Shown here: in pieces, positions 1 to 11,253 of the stretch
How the letters are laid out: every line of letters begins with the position of its first letter
How positions within the stretch are numbered: the stretch's first letter is position 1
Source of the DNA: Acanthochlamys bracteata
Lineage: Eukaryota; Streptophyta; Magnoliopsida; Pandanales; Velloziaceae
Assembly (NCBI GenBank): GCA_019914995.1
Contig: CM034130.1
Coordinates: 930,001-994,000 of the forward strand
Reading direction: 5' to 3'
Length of the DNA: 64,000 bases
Translations under genes and position numbers: made by a program
The notes under the pieces: generated by a model
The model's database searches: none
What the model saw: only the letters and a program-made list of their open reading frames with translations
Told to the model about the DNA's origin: nothing

Positions 1-1235
1 GCTTTCTCGGTAGGGTATACGGGCTTCATTTGAATTTTGTGCATATACAACATTTAACAATGTATACAACGACTTGTTGATCTTTGTGCTCTCAGCAAAG
101 AGGTGCCTATCCTTACCCTTCTGTTTAATGACCTCATACCCTAATTTAAAAACACAATTGAATTACAATTATGTAAGAGGCAAAGACCTGAACATTGTTG
201 TCTATCAACAGCAGAGCGCTTTACCTGTTAAATCCACAAAAGCCAGCTTTCCAACTAAGGGATGGCGGGCTCCTTCTTTAAGGTAAGAAACATTAACTAT
301 CATGCCTATATGGCTTCTAAATGTGGTTTCATCGATCGCCTTAAGTGGAGGCTTCCTTGGGATATTCCCTTGACCCAAAATCTTGTTAAAATCTGAAACT
401 GATTTCACAGGGACCTGGAATTTAAGAATCAAAAACTTCAACTTTTACAGAACTACAAATGTTGGAAACTTTCAAAAGCTCAACCAAATACCTGAGAAAG
501 ACCCTTTAGCCGAATCTTTCCTCCAGCATCTTCAAAAACAAGCACCTCATTCTCTTTGGGTTCTAAAACATCATAAACATGGTCTTGAATCACTTCATAA
601 TATGACACAGCCACAGAGGCACCAATTTCCTCAGCAGATGACAATATTTCTGAAACTGCCATTGGTGCTAATCCAGGACTCTCTTCAGAACCCTATGGAC
701 AATTAGAACTGCTTTAAACGAACATCCTCAAGCCTTATTACTTTATTAGGATAAAATTTAATTTCACAATGCTAAACAGACCTGAATCAATTTTGTTTTC
801 CCACTCCCACGAGCACCATAAGCTATAACACATGCATTTGAACCAGAAAGAATTACTCCCAGGAGTGGCTTAATCTCTTTAGAGAAAATATCACTTGCAT
901 TCTCAAGTTGTCCGTAGCACCAATCCAACTTGTACGACTCCCTACGGCTGACAACAGCATATCAAAAGTTTCATTAGCTGATCAAAGCAGCACTTTTCCG
1001 TCAAAAACTCCAAAAAATGATTATGAAGCTTTATTTTACTGAAATGGAAAATTGAGTAGGAAAAAGACCTGGCGGCTTGATCAGTGAAGGTGATTGAAGC
1101 AAAATCTCTATCAGATTTAGAAACAGAAACCCACGACTCTTGTCCTTCTTGATTCGGTTCGTCGAAAGCCTGAACCTTACCGACAACTCGAACTCTGCCT
1201 TGAGATGGAACTCCGAGTCCCAAACCCGAAGACAT
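1..1235 (-). CDS. KIN-10-type kinesin motor protein, 5' part (runs off the left edge)
   Basis: N-terminal motor part of a kinesin, a microtubule-dependent ATPase. Exons read on the minus strand: 1069-1235, 782-947, 492-692, 225-414 and 1-140 (continuing outside). The ATG at 1235 opens MSSGLGLGVPSQGRVRVVGK. Exon 2 carries the P-loop AYGARGSGKT. Exon 4 carries a switch-I-like DETTFRSH, where typical kinesins have NxxSSRSH. Exons 4-5 join as DLTGYE, the switch II motif (usual DLAGxE), followed by STKINKSLYTLLNVVYA and IPYRES, as in kinesins of the KIN-10/PAKRP2 group. All splice borders are GT-AG and the frame is kept across them. Subfamily assignment is from remembered similarity; the tail domain, which would settle it, lies outside the window. 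The Asp/Thr/Phe substitutions in switch I are unusual but the frame is open, so I treat it as functional. Confidence 0.85.
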
Positions 1236-2416
1236 GATTGTTAACGAATCTGAAGTCTTATCAAATCAACGATAAGATAAATCACTCGATCGAATTAAAA
1301 AGATCAAAACTCAATGTTTGATGGATTCGAGGTAGTAGATTTTGATTTCAGTTTTAGGGTTCTTCTCAAAGAAGATGAAGCTTTTTTGCAAGCCGTTGCT
1401 CGGTGTGGGGGGAAATGGAAATTTTGAAATCGCTACCTTGTTCTGTTCACTCGCAGTTGCCTTCCCCTCGTTTCCCAAAATCAGCACTCTAGTAATTGCA
1501 TTTCGCAATACCGGTCTACATTAATTGCTTTAGTAATCAAGTGCGTTTGATAGTGCATACCAAACGCTATTTTTCAATTTTTTTTATTTTATATTTTTTA
1601 ATACATATTTTATAAATATTTAAAAATTTTATTTAAAAATTTAGATAGTGTAGAAAAATTTTACGTAATGAGATATTTTTATTGTATATTTTTATTATTT
1701 TTTTGAAAATAAAAAAATTAGAGTTCGTTTTCAGAAAAATAACAAAAATATCTTCTATTTTAAAAAAGTTTCATTTCATAAACACTCCCAAACGATACTC
1801 ATCTAATGCTAGAAGTAAAAAACTTTGTAGAATGACACCATGAAAATATATTTATAGGGTTTTGGAGACAGTCTGGAACAACATACCAATGTTTGAAAAG
1901 CTTGCTTGGAGAATTCCAGACGCTCCAAAGCTGGTCCTGTTTCCCATCCATACATTATTATCTAAACCTGTCGTACATACATGTATGTATAAAGAAAAAT
2001 TTTAACTGTAAACTAGTGTAAATAAATACCATGACTCTGCAAGCGCATAATAATTTTTGTTGAATAGTTCATAGAATTCATCAATAACAATTTTATTAAT
2101 GATCACAGAAGCATAAATGTTTTACTTAACTTACATCTATTAATGTATCAAAATTCGGGAAGCCTACGACTACATTGTTATCTGCACCTTGGGTCTTCAA
2201 CCTTTACAAATAACACACATGTCAAAACAATTTCGACTCTACATAGCCATTTGACAGGCTGCAAGCTGGCACTAGAGTACAACAAATTGGCACAAAAACT
2301 TTTTTCCACCGCACTGGATTGACTGAGGAATCATAATGATAGTTCCAGGGTAGCATATATGTTGAGCACATGTGGAGAAACGCCGGGGATCTCTGGCGTT
2401 TACATCAAATTTTGGT
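1236..2416. other. Intergenic: kinesin upstream region, family A MITE, 3' flank of the next gene
   Basis: No coding segment is visible. It holds the upstream region of the kinesin gene, an AT-rich MITE-like element (1540-1797) and, from about 2200, the probable 3' UTR of the dehydratase gene. Confidence 0.6.
1540..1797. mobile_element. MITE-like element, family A
   Basis: About 260 bp, very AT-rich. It begins near GTGCGTTTGATAGTGCATAC and ends near AAACACTCCCAAACGAT; the ends are imperfectly complementary. The interior (T-rich half, then A-rich half with a GTTCGTTTTCAGAAAAAT segment) matches the copies at 8.67, 18.26, 20.24, 34.87, 44.6 and 62.4 kb. No coding capacity. Superfamily not determined because no clean target-site duplication is visible. 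Confidence 0.6.
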
Positions 2417-5400
2417 TTACTCATCAGTTACACATCCCTGAGAAGCAGGGTGCACATTCTTGATATACTGCAAAAAGAAGACATCCGAGTTAATAACATG
2501 CCAAATGTCTGCTGCAGTAAATGAAAGACAAAAGCAGAAGGGTTGGCGTGGCTGCTTAATCACCTTGTAAAGAACTCCTCTGATGGATTTATAAGGTAAA
2601 GGACTCCACTTTGTCCTCCTTTCTGCCAGTTCCTCGTCTGTCAATTGGACATCCATTCTCCTTTTCTGGACATCAATGGTGATTATGTCACCATTTTGAA
2701 TAAGGCCAATTGGACCACCCTCCTGTAGAAGTACCGTAAGGAGACATAAATTTAGAGACATGCGTAAGAGCAAACTTCCATACGTCGAATAACTCTTATT
2801 GGTGATATTAGAGGTCAAGCACCATGTTTTATATACAAGATTGATATACTCTTTAAACAGCTTGAGGAGTGGGGAAGAACTGAAAAGGAAACTCCAAGTT
2901 AACAGGAATACCTGTGCTTCTGGGCATATGTGTCCAACAACAAATCCATGTGAACCTCCAGAAAATCTACCATCTGTAAGCAAGGCGCATTCCTAATTTT
3001 TGCAAGAAAACAAAAGAAAAGATGACAGAGGCTATGGAATGATTTAAATCAACCAGATTGTCAAATATTATGGCAAATGAAAGCCAACAAAGTTAAACAG
3101 ATTTTGACAATAGCATAATGGATCTAATGGAATGTTGTCTTTTCAAGCACATTTAAATAGGCAGTTGTTATTGAAAGATTCCATATCCAAGAACTTTAAA
3201 TAGATCATGCAAATACTATCATCTCTCGTCCTCCCCTCCGTGATATGGGTATTGAATAAGAAACCTTCACAACATTTCTTTCAAGACAAAGAAATTACTC
3301 TAGGCAAACAACTTCTGCATATTAAGCTGCGATGACAAGAACCTCACCAAAAGAACAACATCAAAGAATGAACCCATTAGTCTACAGAATATGTTCATCT
3401 TCCTATACCAGAAAATTCTAGCATTGATAGGAAGCACTTGAAATATCTATATTGAGAATAGAAAGTATCAGAAGTTGGATAGAAAAAATAGAACTTGCCA
3501 TTTGAGCACAAATAGACAACATAAAAGAGAATTCCAACAGTATTCAGGTTTTAACATCGAAGGCAGTATGGATACCTTTCCAAGACCAGCACCCATTATT
3601 GCACTTGTTGGAGTCAGCATTTCAGGCATGCCTGGCCCACCTTTGGGTCCCTCACCTCTTATTACAACTACTTTGCCCTGCAAAATGCACCCAAGCTGTC
3701 AGTGGAAATGAGAAATGAAGAAGGAAGAATATGATTCGCCCTTGGTGTGGAAAAAACCACTGGGAGAAGCTAAGTTCATGCCTATATGACTTCTCCTTAG
3801 GTGTGTTCATGTTTAGAACTACACACACTTAAACTTGCATCTCCTTATTTTCTGTATATGGCATGATAATAACTCCATGTTGGAATCTCAAGCCAGAAAC
3901 AATAATATTTAAAAGTACAAAGGCGCCTGATTTGCAAAGTCTTATCATCCTATTTGTTGGATTGAACTCCATCATTATCTAATATAATTATTTCGATCAT
4001 GGACAATTAATCTTATTCGCTAACATTCAAAAATACATGCTTCCGTTTTATGCCTTTATTTCCACTCTAAACATATAGGAAAACCAAAAATATGTGATCA
4101 TATAGAATAAAAATCAAGTTTCCACAGAAATATACCTTAAAATTCATAGGATTTTCGGAAATAGCTGCAATCATTGCTTCCTCACCCTCGAATACTAAAG
4201 CAGGACCTACAATCAAGTTGTGTAATAGTGATTAGATGCAACCTCTTACTATGAAAGCCTGCTCAACTTTCAAATGATATGAGAAAATAACCTGACAGAT
4301 ACTTAAGTACCTGAAAAGTATAACCCTTCTTTTCCAGTAATCTTAGCTACAGAGCCTTGTGGAGAAAGATTTCCATATAATATCTGGAGGTGTCCAGTTG
4401 TCTTGATAGGGTCATCTAGCGGTCTTATTATTTGCTGTATCATAGTCAACAAGCAGAGTCAGAGATTTTCCAATAAGTGATGAAGTGTCAACCAGGCGAG
4501 AGTTAAATCCTACCTGACCTTCAGCTAAAGAAGGGAAAAGTTCTGCATTCTGGGCAAGTGTTTTTCCTGTGACTGAAAAAATAGCACAATTCCTGTTAGC
4601 AAATTAAATTTGAATCAAGAAATATGATAAAATAATAAGTTCGTACAAACCAGTCATGCAGTCCCCATCTAATAATCCCTTCTCCAGGAGATAGCGGATC
4701 ACTGCAGGCGTGCCTCCAATCTACATAAGCAACCAGCAAATGTTTACAGAGCTGCAACCTCGTAACAGAAAAGGATAATGTACTAGAAGTTGGATATGAA
4801 ATACCTTGTGTAAATCCTCCATTACATATTTCCCACTAGGCTTGAGATCAGCAAGGAAAGGCACCTCATCACTTACCTTCTGAAAATCATCTAGGGTCAA
4901 GTCCAATCCTACTGACCTGAAATAAAACAATGTCAGGCAAAAAACATAAATTAGCACATAGATTGTATGAAAACTAGTAAGTACCAACCTAGCGATAGCA
5001 ATCAAATGGAGGACTGCATTAGTTGAACCACCAAGTGCCATTATAATGACCATGGCATTGCGTAAAGATTTCTCAGTTATAATGTCTCTAGGTTTCAAGT
5101 CCATTTTTAGCAATTCTAAGAGATACTTCCCAGCCAGTCGGCATTCATCCAGCTTCACTGGGTCTTCAGCAGGAGTAGAAGAGCTTTTTATGAAACAGGT
5201 GGAAAAAAAGTCAGAAAGAAACAGTTAACAAAACATGGAATTTCCTTGGTGTCATGTAAACAACCCATATTTGCTCTTTACCTGTATGGAAGTGACATAC
5301 CCATAGTCTCAATAGCAGAGGCCATTGTATTGGCAGTGTACATACCACCACAAGCCCCAGCACCAGGACATGAGTTACGTATGACATTAATTCTTTGCTC

Positions 5401-7128
5401 ATCAGTAATTGAGCCACTCACGTATTCCCCATAGCACTAGAAAGACAGAAAAGTATGTTATGCACTTCAAAAGTATGAGAATAAGCAATGCCTGAAAAAT
5501 GTGTAAAATAAAACTATATCCCTAATAAGATCACATTAGCTCATTCTATCTACTTCCAGATGTAGACATTTTTAATCGTTTTGGTCGACATATGAAAATC
5601 CATTTTGTACTGCTTGTATGTTAGGAAACTTGGATCCTTCATTTTTTAAACAGTAGCATACAAATTCACAGAGAAGCAGTTTATATGCGATAGAAGTAGG
5701 ACCATGAATCTCAAGCTGAATGATTTACTTTGAAAATGAAATAACTTTCTTGCTTGGAAACAACATATGTAAAAGAGCTAAGCCGTTAATGCTTTTGATA
5801 ATTGTAAATAAAAAAGAAGCAATGTTGTTATCAATCACATTTCTCAGTGGATCCAGAAAAGTAATTAAGAATATATAATCAGTAATATTAAAACAATACG
5901 ATTATATACGACAAAAGCACCAGAGAAAAAGAAGGGAAATGAGTGTAATCTCCGTGAACTTCTATAAATACCACAAACCTGAAATGCAGATACTATATCA
6001 TATGTATGACCTTGGAAATGACCTGGCTGCAAAAGATGATAACTGCAATTAGTCAATTGAGGAAACGCAATGAACATAATAAACCTTCAAGAATAGATAA
6101 CTGCAGTAGCAGCTTTCGACATCACAAAAGTTCTAACATGATTAAGCCTAAAAATGGAAATGAAGAAACATAAAGATAACAGAAGTGAAATCTAACCTTG
6201 ATAGTTCCACCATAAATCATAATGCTAGGTCGATTAAGACGGCCCATTGCCATAATAGTCCCTGGCATCTGCAGAAAGAAAAGCTCTGGTTTCAATGAAG
6301 CATAACGTATAATCTTGAACAATCAAAGTAGAGAACTGAGAGTCTTAAGACAGCTTTCATCCAACCCACATGTTGTTCCTCTGATCATCTCCAAACCATT
6401 AACAAAATCATGCAACACGCTCAAGTACAAAAACATTCCAGAGCTTCTTATTTAAATGAAATACAAATGGAGTAGAGTAAAAATGTAAACAGTGAGGAAA
6501 GGTAAAAGGAGAAACTTTAAAAATTTGAATTTTACCAGAGCTGAAAAGTTAGAACTATAACCCAAAAAGAAACGAATTTGTATTGAGAAATTGTTGACAC
6601 ATAGAGAGAGCTTACATTCTTATCACAACCGGGAATAGATATGTTGGCATCATACCACTGCGCGGCCATGACCGTCTCGATACTATCAGCAATGATTTCT
6701 CTCGACTGAAGACTATAACACATCCCCCGCGTTCCCATTGAAATCGCATCGCTAACTCCAATAGTATTGAATCTAAACGGAACCATTCCAGCGCTACGAA
6801 CTCCCTCTCGCACAGCCTCCGCGAGTTGAAGAAGGTGCATATTGCAAGTGTTCCCTTCATACCACACCGATGAAATTCCCACCTGCGGCTTCGCCATGTC
6901 GTCTTCGGATAACCCGACACCATAGAGAACAGCTTGAGAAGCTCCCTGCGACTTCGGCTCAGTGATTCGAGAGCTGTAACGATTCAGCTTCTGCTGCGCC
7001 GGAGCAGTTGGTGGCGGAGGGGTTTCTGTTGCAGTAGCACGGATGAGGACTGCGGCGGTTGGGGTGTGATAGCAGCGGTGAACGGTGGTCGGAGTTAGCG
7101 GCGGAGAAGATAAAGAGAGGGATTGCAT
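2417..7128 (-). CDS. DHAD: Dihydroxy-acid dehydratase, chloroplastic (14 exons, 603 aa)
   Basis: Catalyses dehydration of 2,3-dihydroxy-isovalerate and -methylvalerate to the 2-oxo acids, the third common step of Val/Leu/Ile synthesis in plastids. Exons: 6616-7128, 6197-6268, 5979-6026, 5282-5436, 4989-5183, 4805-4916, 4651-4720, 4514-4572, 4311-4434, 4136-4206, 3576-3677, 2912-2992, 2564-2722, 2417-2467. These sum to 1812 nt with all borders GT-AG. The first ~45 residues are Ser/Thr/Pro-rich, as expected for a transit peptide. IlvD/Edd landmarks are all present: NTCNMHL (Cys95), SIPGCDKN (Cys168), [14 protein letters not shown] (Cys240), i.e. the Fe-S cluster cysteines, then [36 protein letters not shown], and a GCVTDE C-terminus. 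Length matches the plant enzyme (about 608 aa in Arabidopsis). It looks intact. Confidence 0.97.
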
Positions 7129-8640
7129 TGTGGCGGCGGAGGGGGGAGGGAGAGCAAAACGGAAATAGAGACGCGGAGGAAATTGGTGACTATGAAGAAG
7201 ATGGGTTTAGTTTTGGTTTGGGTTGGGCCAACAATTTTCTGTCTTTTCTTTCTCCATGCAAAATAGTAAATAACATATTAATATAATTAATTTTAAAAAG
7301 AAATTTCTTCTCTACTCAAGTGAATTGTAGTTATTAAGTAACTAATTTATACTTACTAGCATTTGCGATTGCATAGCTTAACATATACAACGCAGTTTCT
7401 TCCAAAAAATTAAAAGAACATATATGTACAGCTCACAGAAATAAGAGATCCCACCAAATTCCTTCACTTTTTTCATTACAGATAGGTGGAAGTGGGACTA
7501 CCTATGCTATCAACGTTGCGAATACACACTCTAAACATTGCTCATAGGAGGACATGGTAAGGCAGTGATATCAAAGTGAAGATACTTTGTGAAACCATCC
7601 TTTGTACATAAGAACCGACTTTCATACAATGGGTTTTTGGGTCACTGTGGCAGCCACTGAGCTGGGTGGGGAACTCCTCAGAGCATCTGATACCTTGTGG
7701 GTTTTCATTTAAGGTAGCTTTGAGATACTTTCATGAATGTTCCCCTCAATTTGGAACTCCGGATATTCATTTTTTATTCCTGCAATCCGGAGGGGAAAGT
7801 ACTTAAGAGTAAGAAAGTCTCCTGGAAATATAGATACATAGTCCTAAATTCCGGAATTTTTTTAACTGGATCTCCGGACAATTCCCTTCAGCAGTATCAC
7901 CAATGCCAGAAACGTCAGAGTGCCAGGCTTTAGTTTAGGACTGACACATAAGCAACTTATTCACATGCAATGCAAGAAAGTCTTGACAATATTATGACTG
8001 GTAAAATCAACTATCAGAGCAATTGTGCATTCAGCTTAACTTATTGCTTCTTGAGCAGCAAATGCATAGATAACATTAATTGTTTGTCTTCTAGTTGATG
8101 GTACAAAAACTTTGAACTATCTTGATATGGATCATGAGCAACTTTGGAGTCAATCAAACTCTCTCAACGAATTGCATATGCACATAAAAGCAACTCTAGA
8201 TTCTATTTACATTTTGAGGTCAAGCTTGTATTACACATCTTCATATTGAATCAACTAGCTTCAGTAATGATGCAGAAAAACCGGATGAAGAGAATGGATA
8301 TAAATTCCAAAGTCTATAATTATATATGGAAAAGAGATTAGAAAACTCAGTGTGCCTAACCATAAATATCCTCTTGATAGCAAATCTTGGCATTACTTGG
8401 AAATGAGTTCAAACTTTCCATAAAAATGTTACTACTGTGAAAAACCATCCAACTGAAACTGCATAATCTCATGGTCAAACGCCTCTCTAAGGCATTTGGA
8501 GAGACCGTGTGAAGCATATCTTTTTCTGAGGAAACCACGAAGAATTTCAAATAGCCTATTGCAGCATCCATCATAACACTTTTGCTTAAATTTATTCTTA
8601 TTGGACCCAGATTTATTTAACTTTAACAGGCCAAAAAAAG
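7129..8640. other. Intergenic: upstream of DHAD, no supported gene
   Basis: Contains the promoter side of the dehydratase gene and about 1.3 kb of unassigned sequence. Short open stretches on both strands show no recognisable family. A minus-strand stretch at 8430-8590 stays open but I could not match it to a protein; it may belong to the adjacent thioesterase relic. Confidence 0.4.
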
Positions 8641-8665
8641 GTGGTCCCCATATCAGGATACGAAA

Positions 8666-8927
8666 GGGGTGTTTGGGATTGTTTTTCTCCAACACTTCTT
8701 TTTAATTTTTTATTTCATATTTTTCAATACATATTTTATAAATATATAAAAAATTTATTTAAAAATTAAAAAATGTAAAAAAATTCTACGAAATGAGATC
8801 TTTTTATTGTATATTTTTATTTTTTTTAAAGTAAAAAAAATATAGCTCGTTTTTCAAAAAAAATAAAAATATCTTTCATTTTAAAAAAACTTTATTTTAT
8901 AAGCACTACCAAACACTCCCTAAAAGG
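8666..8927. mobile_element. MITE-like element, family A
   Basis: Starts GGGGTGTTTGGGATTG and ends CACTACCAAACACTCCC, so the ends form an imperfect terminal inverted repeat of about 15 bp. Roughly 260 bp, AT-rich, non-coding. This is one of the best preserved copies in the window. Confidence 0.7.
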
Positions 8928-8995
8928 TAAACGAACCATACACTTAGGTAGTAGCTCAACAAGAAATAAAACTATGAAGAAAGAAACGTGCGTAC

Positions 8996-9898
8996 CTGGC
9001 CCTCCCAAATGAAGTACACACCTTCACCTGTTTCTCCCTCACGCACGATATAATCACCTGGTTCTGCAATAGATTTGAGCTCAACTTGAGTAAACCCATG
9101 GCAAATGCTTTATGTCAAGGCTAGTTTTTGCCTTGCATCGAAGGTTAAGTATTTATCAATATGCACCTCCTTTCTATCTCTGTTTTGTTATGAATTTTAA
9201 GAGAAGTTTCAATTTAAGATATGATTTTCTTTTTTTTACCCTTTATAATTTGTGATTTGAGATGGATGAATGTCTTTAGTTTAACTTAATTAATGTTAAT
9301 TACTGCTATATGATAATAATGATGATAATAAAAAAAAGAGTCTTCAATAAGTAAAGAATAAAAGGGCATTTTCCTAAAGAAACAAATTCAAATTTGAATG
9401 GTGTTGTTAACTTGTGGAGTGTTTGGTGTGGCTAAAGCCAACCCAACCTTCGATTTGGCCTTGCCTTGACATTAAACACAATCCATTAAACCATGGTTTT
9501 TACAATCCAAGAACTTTAAAGATCAGCACCTTTTAATAAGATGGATTCCAGGATGAAGGACCAATATAGGAGAAATTCTTCCTCAATTCAAGTAGAACCA
9601 TCGCTAATATACCAACTATAGCAACACAACTGGTTGCTTATCATAAAAGAAAACAGCTAGCTACAAAATTGCAGTTTGAAATTCAAAATCACTACATGTG
9701 CATTCAATTTAGTTTTAGTGGCCCCTTGAACAAGTGAATCACGCGATTCAAAGTCACATAAAACATTATAAAAATTTTAAACATAAATATTTAGATAATC
9801 GTACCATAATTCTTGACCTGGACAACCTCACAGAGCCGCATGATTGAGGAACTCGGAAGCCGCTGAAGCACCGAAAACTTGACTGAGGAATTCGATCA
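8996..9898 (-). pseudogene. Relic of peroxisomal acyl-CoA thioesterase (cNMP-domain type), two exons
   Basis: Two exon-like blocks survive. Block 1 (9805-9898) reads VIEFLSQV, then, after a one-base shift, SVLQRLPSSSIMRLCEVVQV. Block 2 (8996-9063) reads EPGDYIVREGETGEGVYFIW, the cyclic-nucleotide-binding-like fold at the N-terminus of plant acyl-CoA thioesterases (ACH/ACOT8-like). Splice borders remain (AG before each block, GT after 9805 and 8996), so this was a DNA copy with introns, not a retrocopy. No initiator ATG is present in front of block 1; an extra T breaks the frame there, and the hot-dog thioesterase domains that should follow were not found downstream. A peroxisomal beta-oxidation-related role applies to the intact family only. 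Confidence 0.7.
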
Positions 9899-11253
9899 CT
9901 GAAAAATCAACAAAAGTTCACTCAAAATCATCCCAAAAACAGAAATTTCAGAAAACAATATAATATACACTCAAAGAAAAAAGATGATAAAAATTTATAT
10001 TTTATTTTAAAAATTAATAAAAATAAATAATAAAAATTTTTATTATATAATTTTTTTAATAATTTTTAAAATTAAAAATAAAATTTTAAATATATTAAAA
10101 AATATAAATTTAAAATTTAAAAAATAATTTTGGAAGCCTAAACGGACTCGGGAATATGTGAAGAACTAAAAGAGTTATATAAGAAACGGCCCATGGGCTT
10201 TACATTGTGGCGTACAGTTAGTTTAACAATAAACACAAGAAAGTTCAAGTTAGTTTAGGCTTCCAGGAATCTATCATCAGCAGCAATGAAAGAGTTTAGA
10301 TTTTGTGGGAAACAAATTGTTCTTGTTTGATTTTGAATTGTTCACACATAACTTCCGAGGTCAAGTCTTTGAGTTGTAGTTGTCTTCCACTAGGTTCTTT
10401 CTCTGTTTCAAAGCTCTGCTGTTCTCTAGAATTTTCTGGTATTGACTTGTAGTTGTGGTAGTTGTGCTACCGCTTTTCTGTTATTTGATCCCATAATTGA
10501 TCAATCCAGTATGTGTTATTGATTCTGATAGAGGTAGATGTACTTGGTCCGAGGAAAATTCTTGTAATTTAAGAACGGAGGTTCTTCATTTTCTTGCGGG
10601 AAAATTTTGTTCTTCGACTACATATCTCATATTCCTGTTGTATCCAGTTGAATTTGTTCAAAGTTTGAGGTTTTTTGAAGTTTCCTTTAATCTCTTTTCT
10701 GTCTACGGAGTGGAATCTGATAACCTGATATCGTCCTGTTGTAAAGTTCACTATTTCCCCCTTCTTTATGTTTTTATCTCAATTATCTAATTGCAAACTA
10801 CAGAAATTTGTAAATAATTCTACACCTACCAGTATTTTCTTTGAGTAGAAGAATGTCCTTGCACCAGCTCCGTCTAGTAGAATAGTATTTCACTACCTGA
10901 ATTTCAGATTGCACTCATTGCAGTACTGCGTTTGGCCAATTCAACAATTTCACTTTCTTGAATTTCGGACTGCGGTATTGTTTTTGCCAATTGAACTAAT
11001 TATCCTTTCTTATCAGCGACTTTTACTCCTTTGATTGGTTTAAATTGGGCATAAATTTTTGCCACATCAAACCATGTCATCAGTAGTAGAGTGCCTGATC
11101 CGCCAAAGTTATTATCTAGTTGAATTTGTTAATACCTTTGATCATATCTTTACCTAGAGTTTCCTTTTGCTTAGAAGTACATGACCATATAGATCAACAA
11201 GTACCCATACCTGTAGTTTTTGCTGCAATGCATTACTTTTAGTCCTTTGAGCA
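9899..11253. other. Intergenic and 5' leader of the lipase gene
   Basis: 9950-10140 is an AT-rich low-complexity or MITE-like stretch. From about 10250 the composition becomes more balanced and probably represents promoter, untranslated exon and a leader intron of the downstream lipase gene. No coding segment is supported. Confidence 0.4.
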
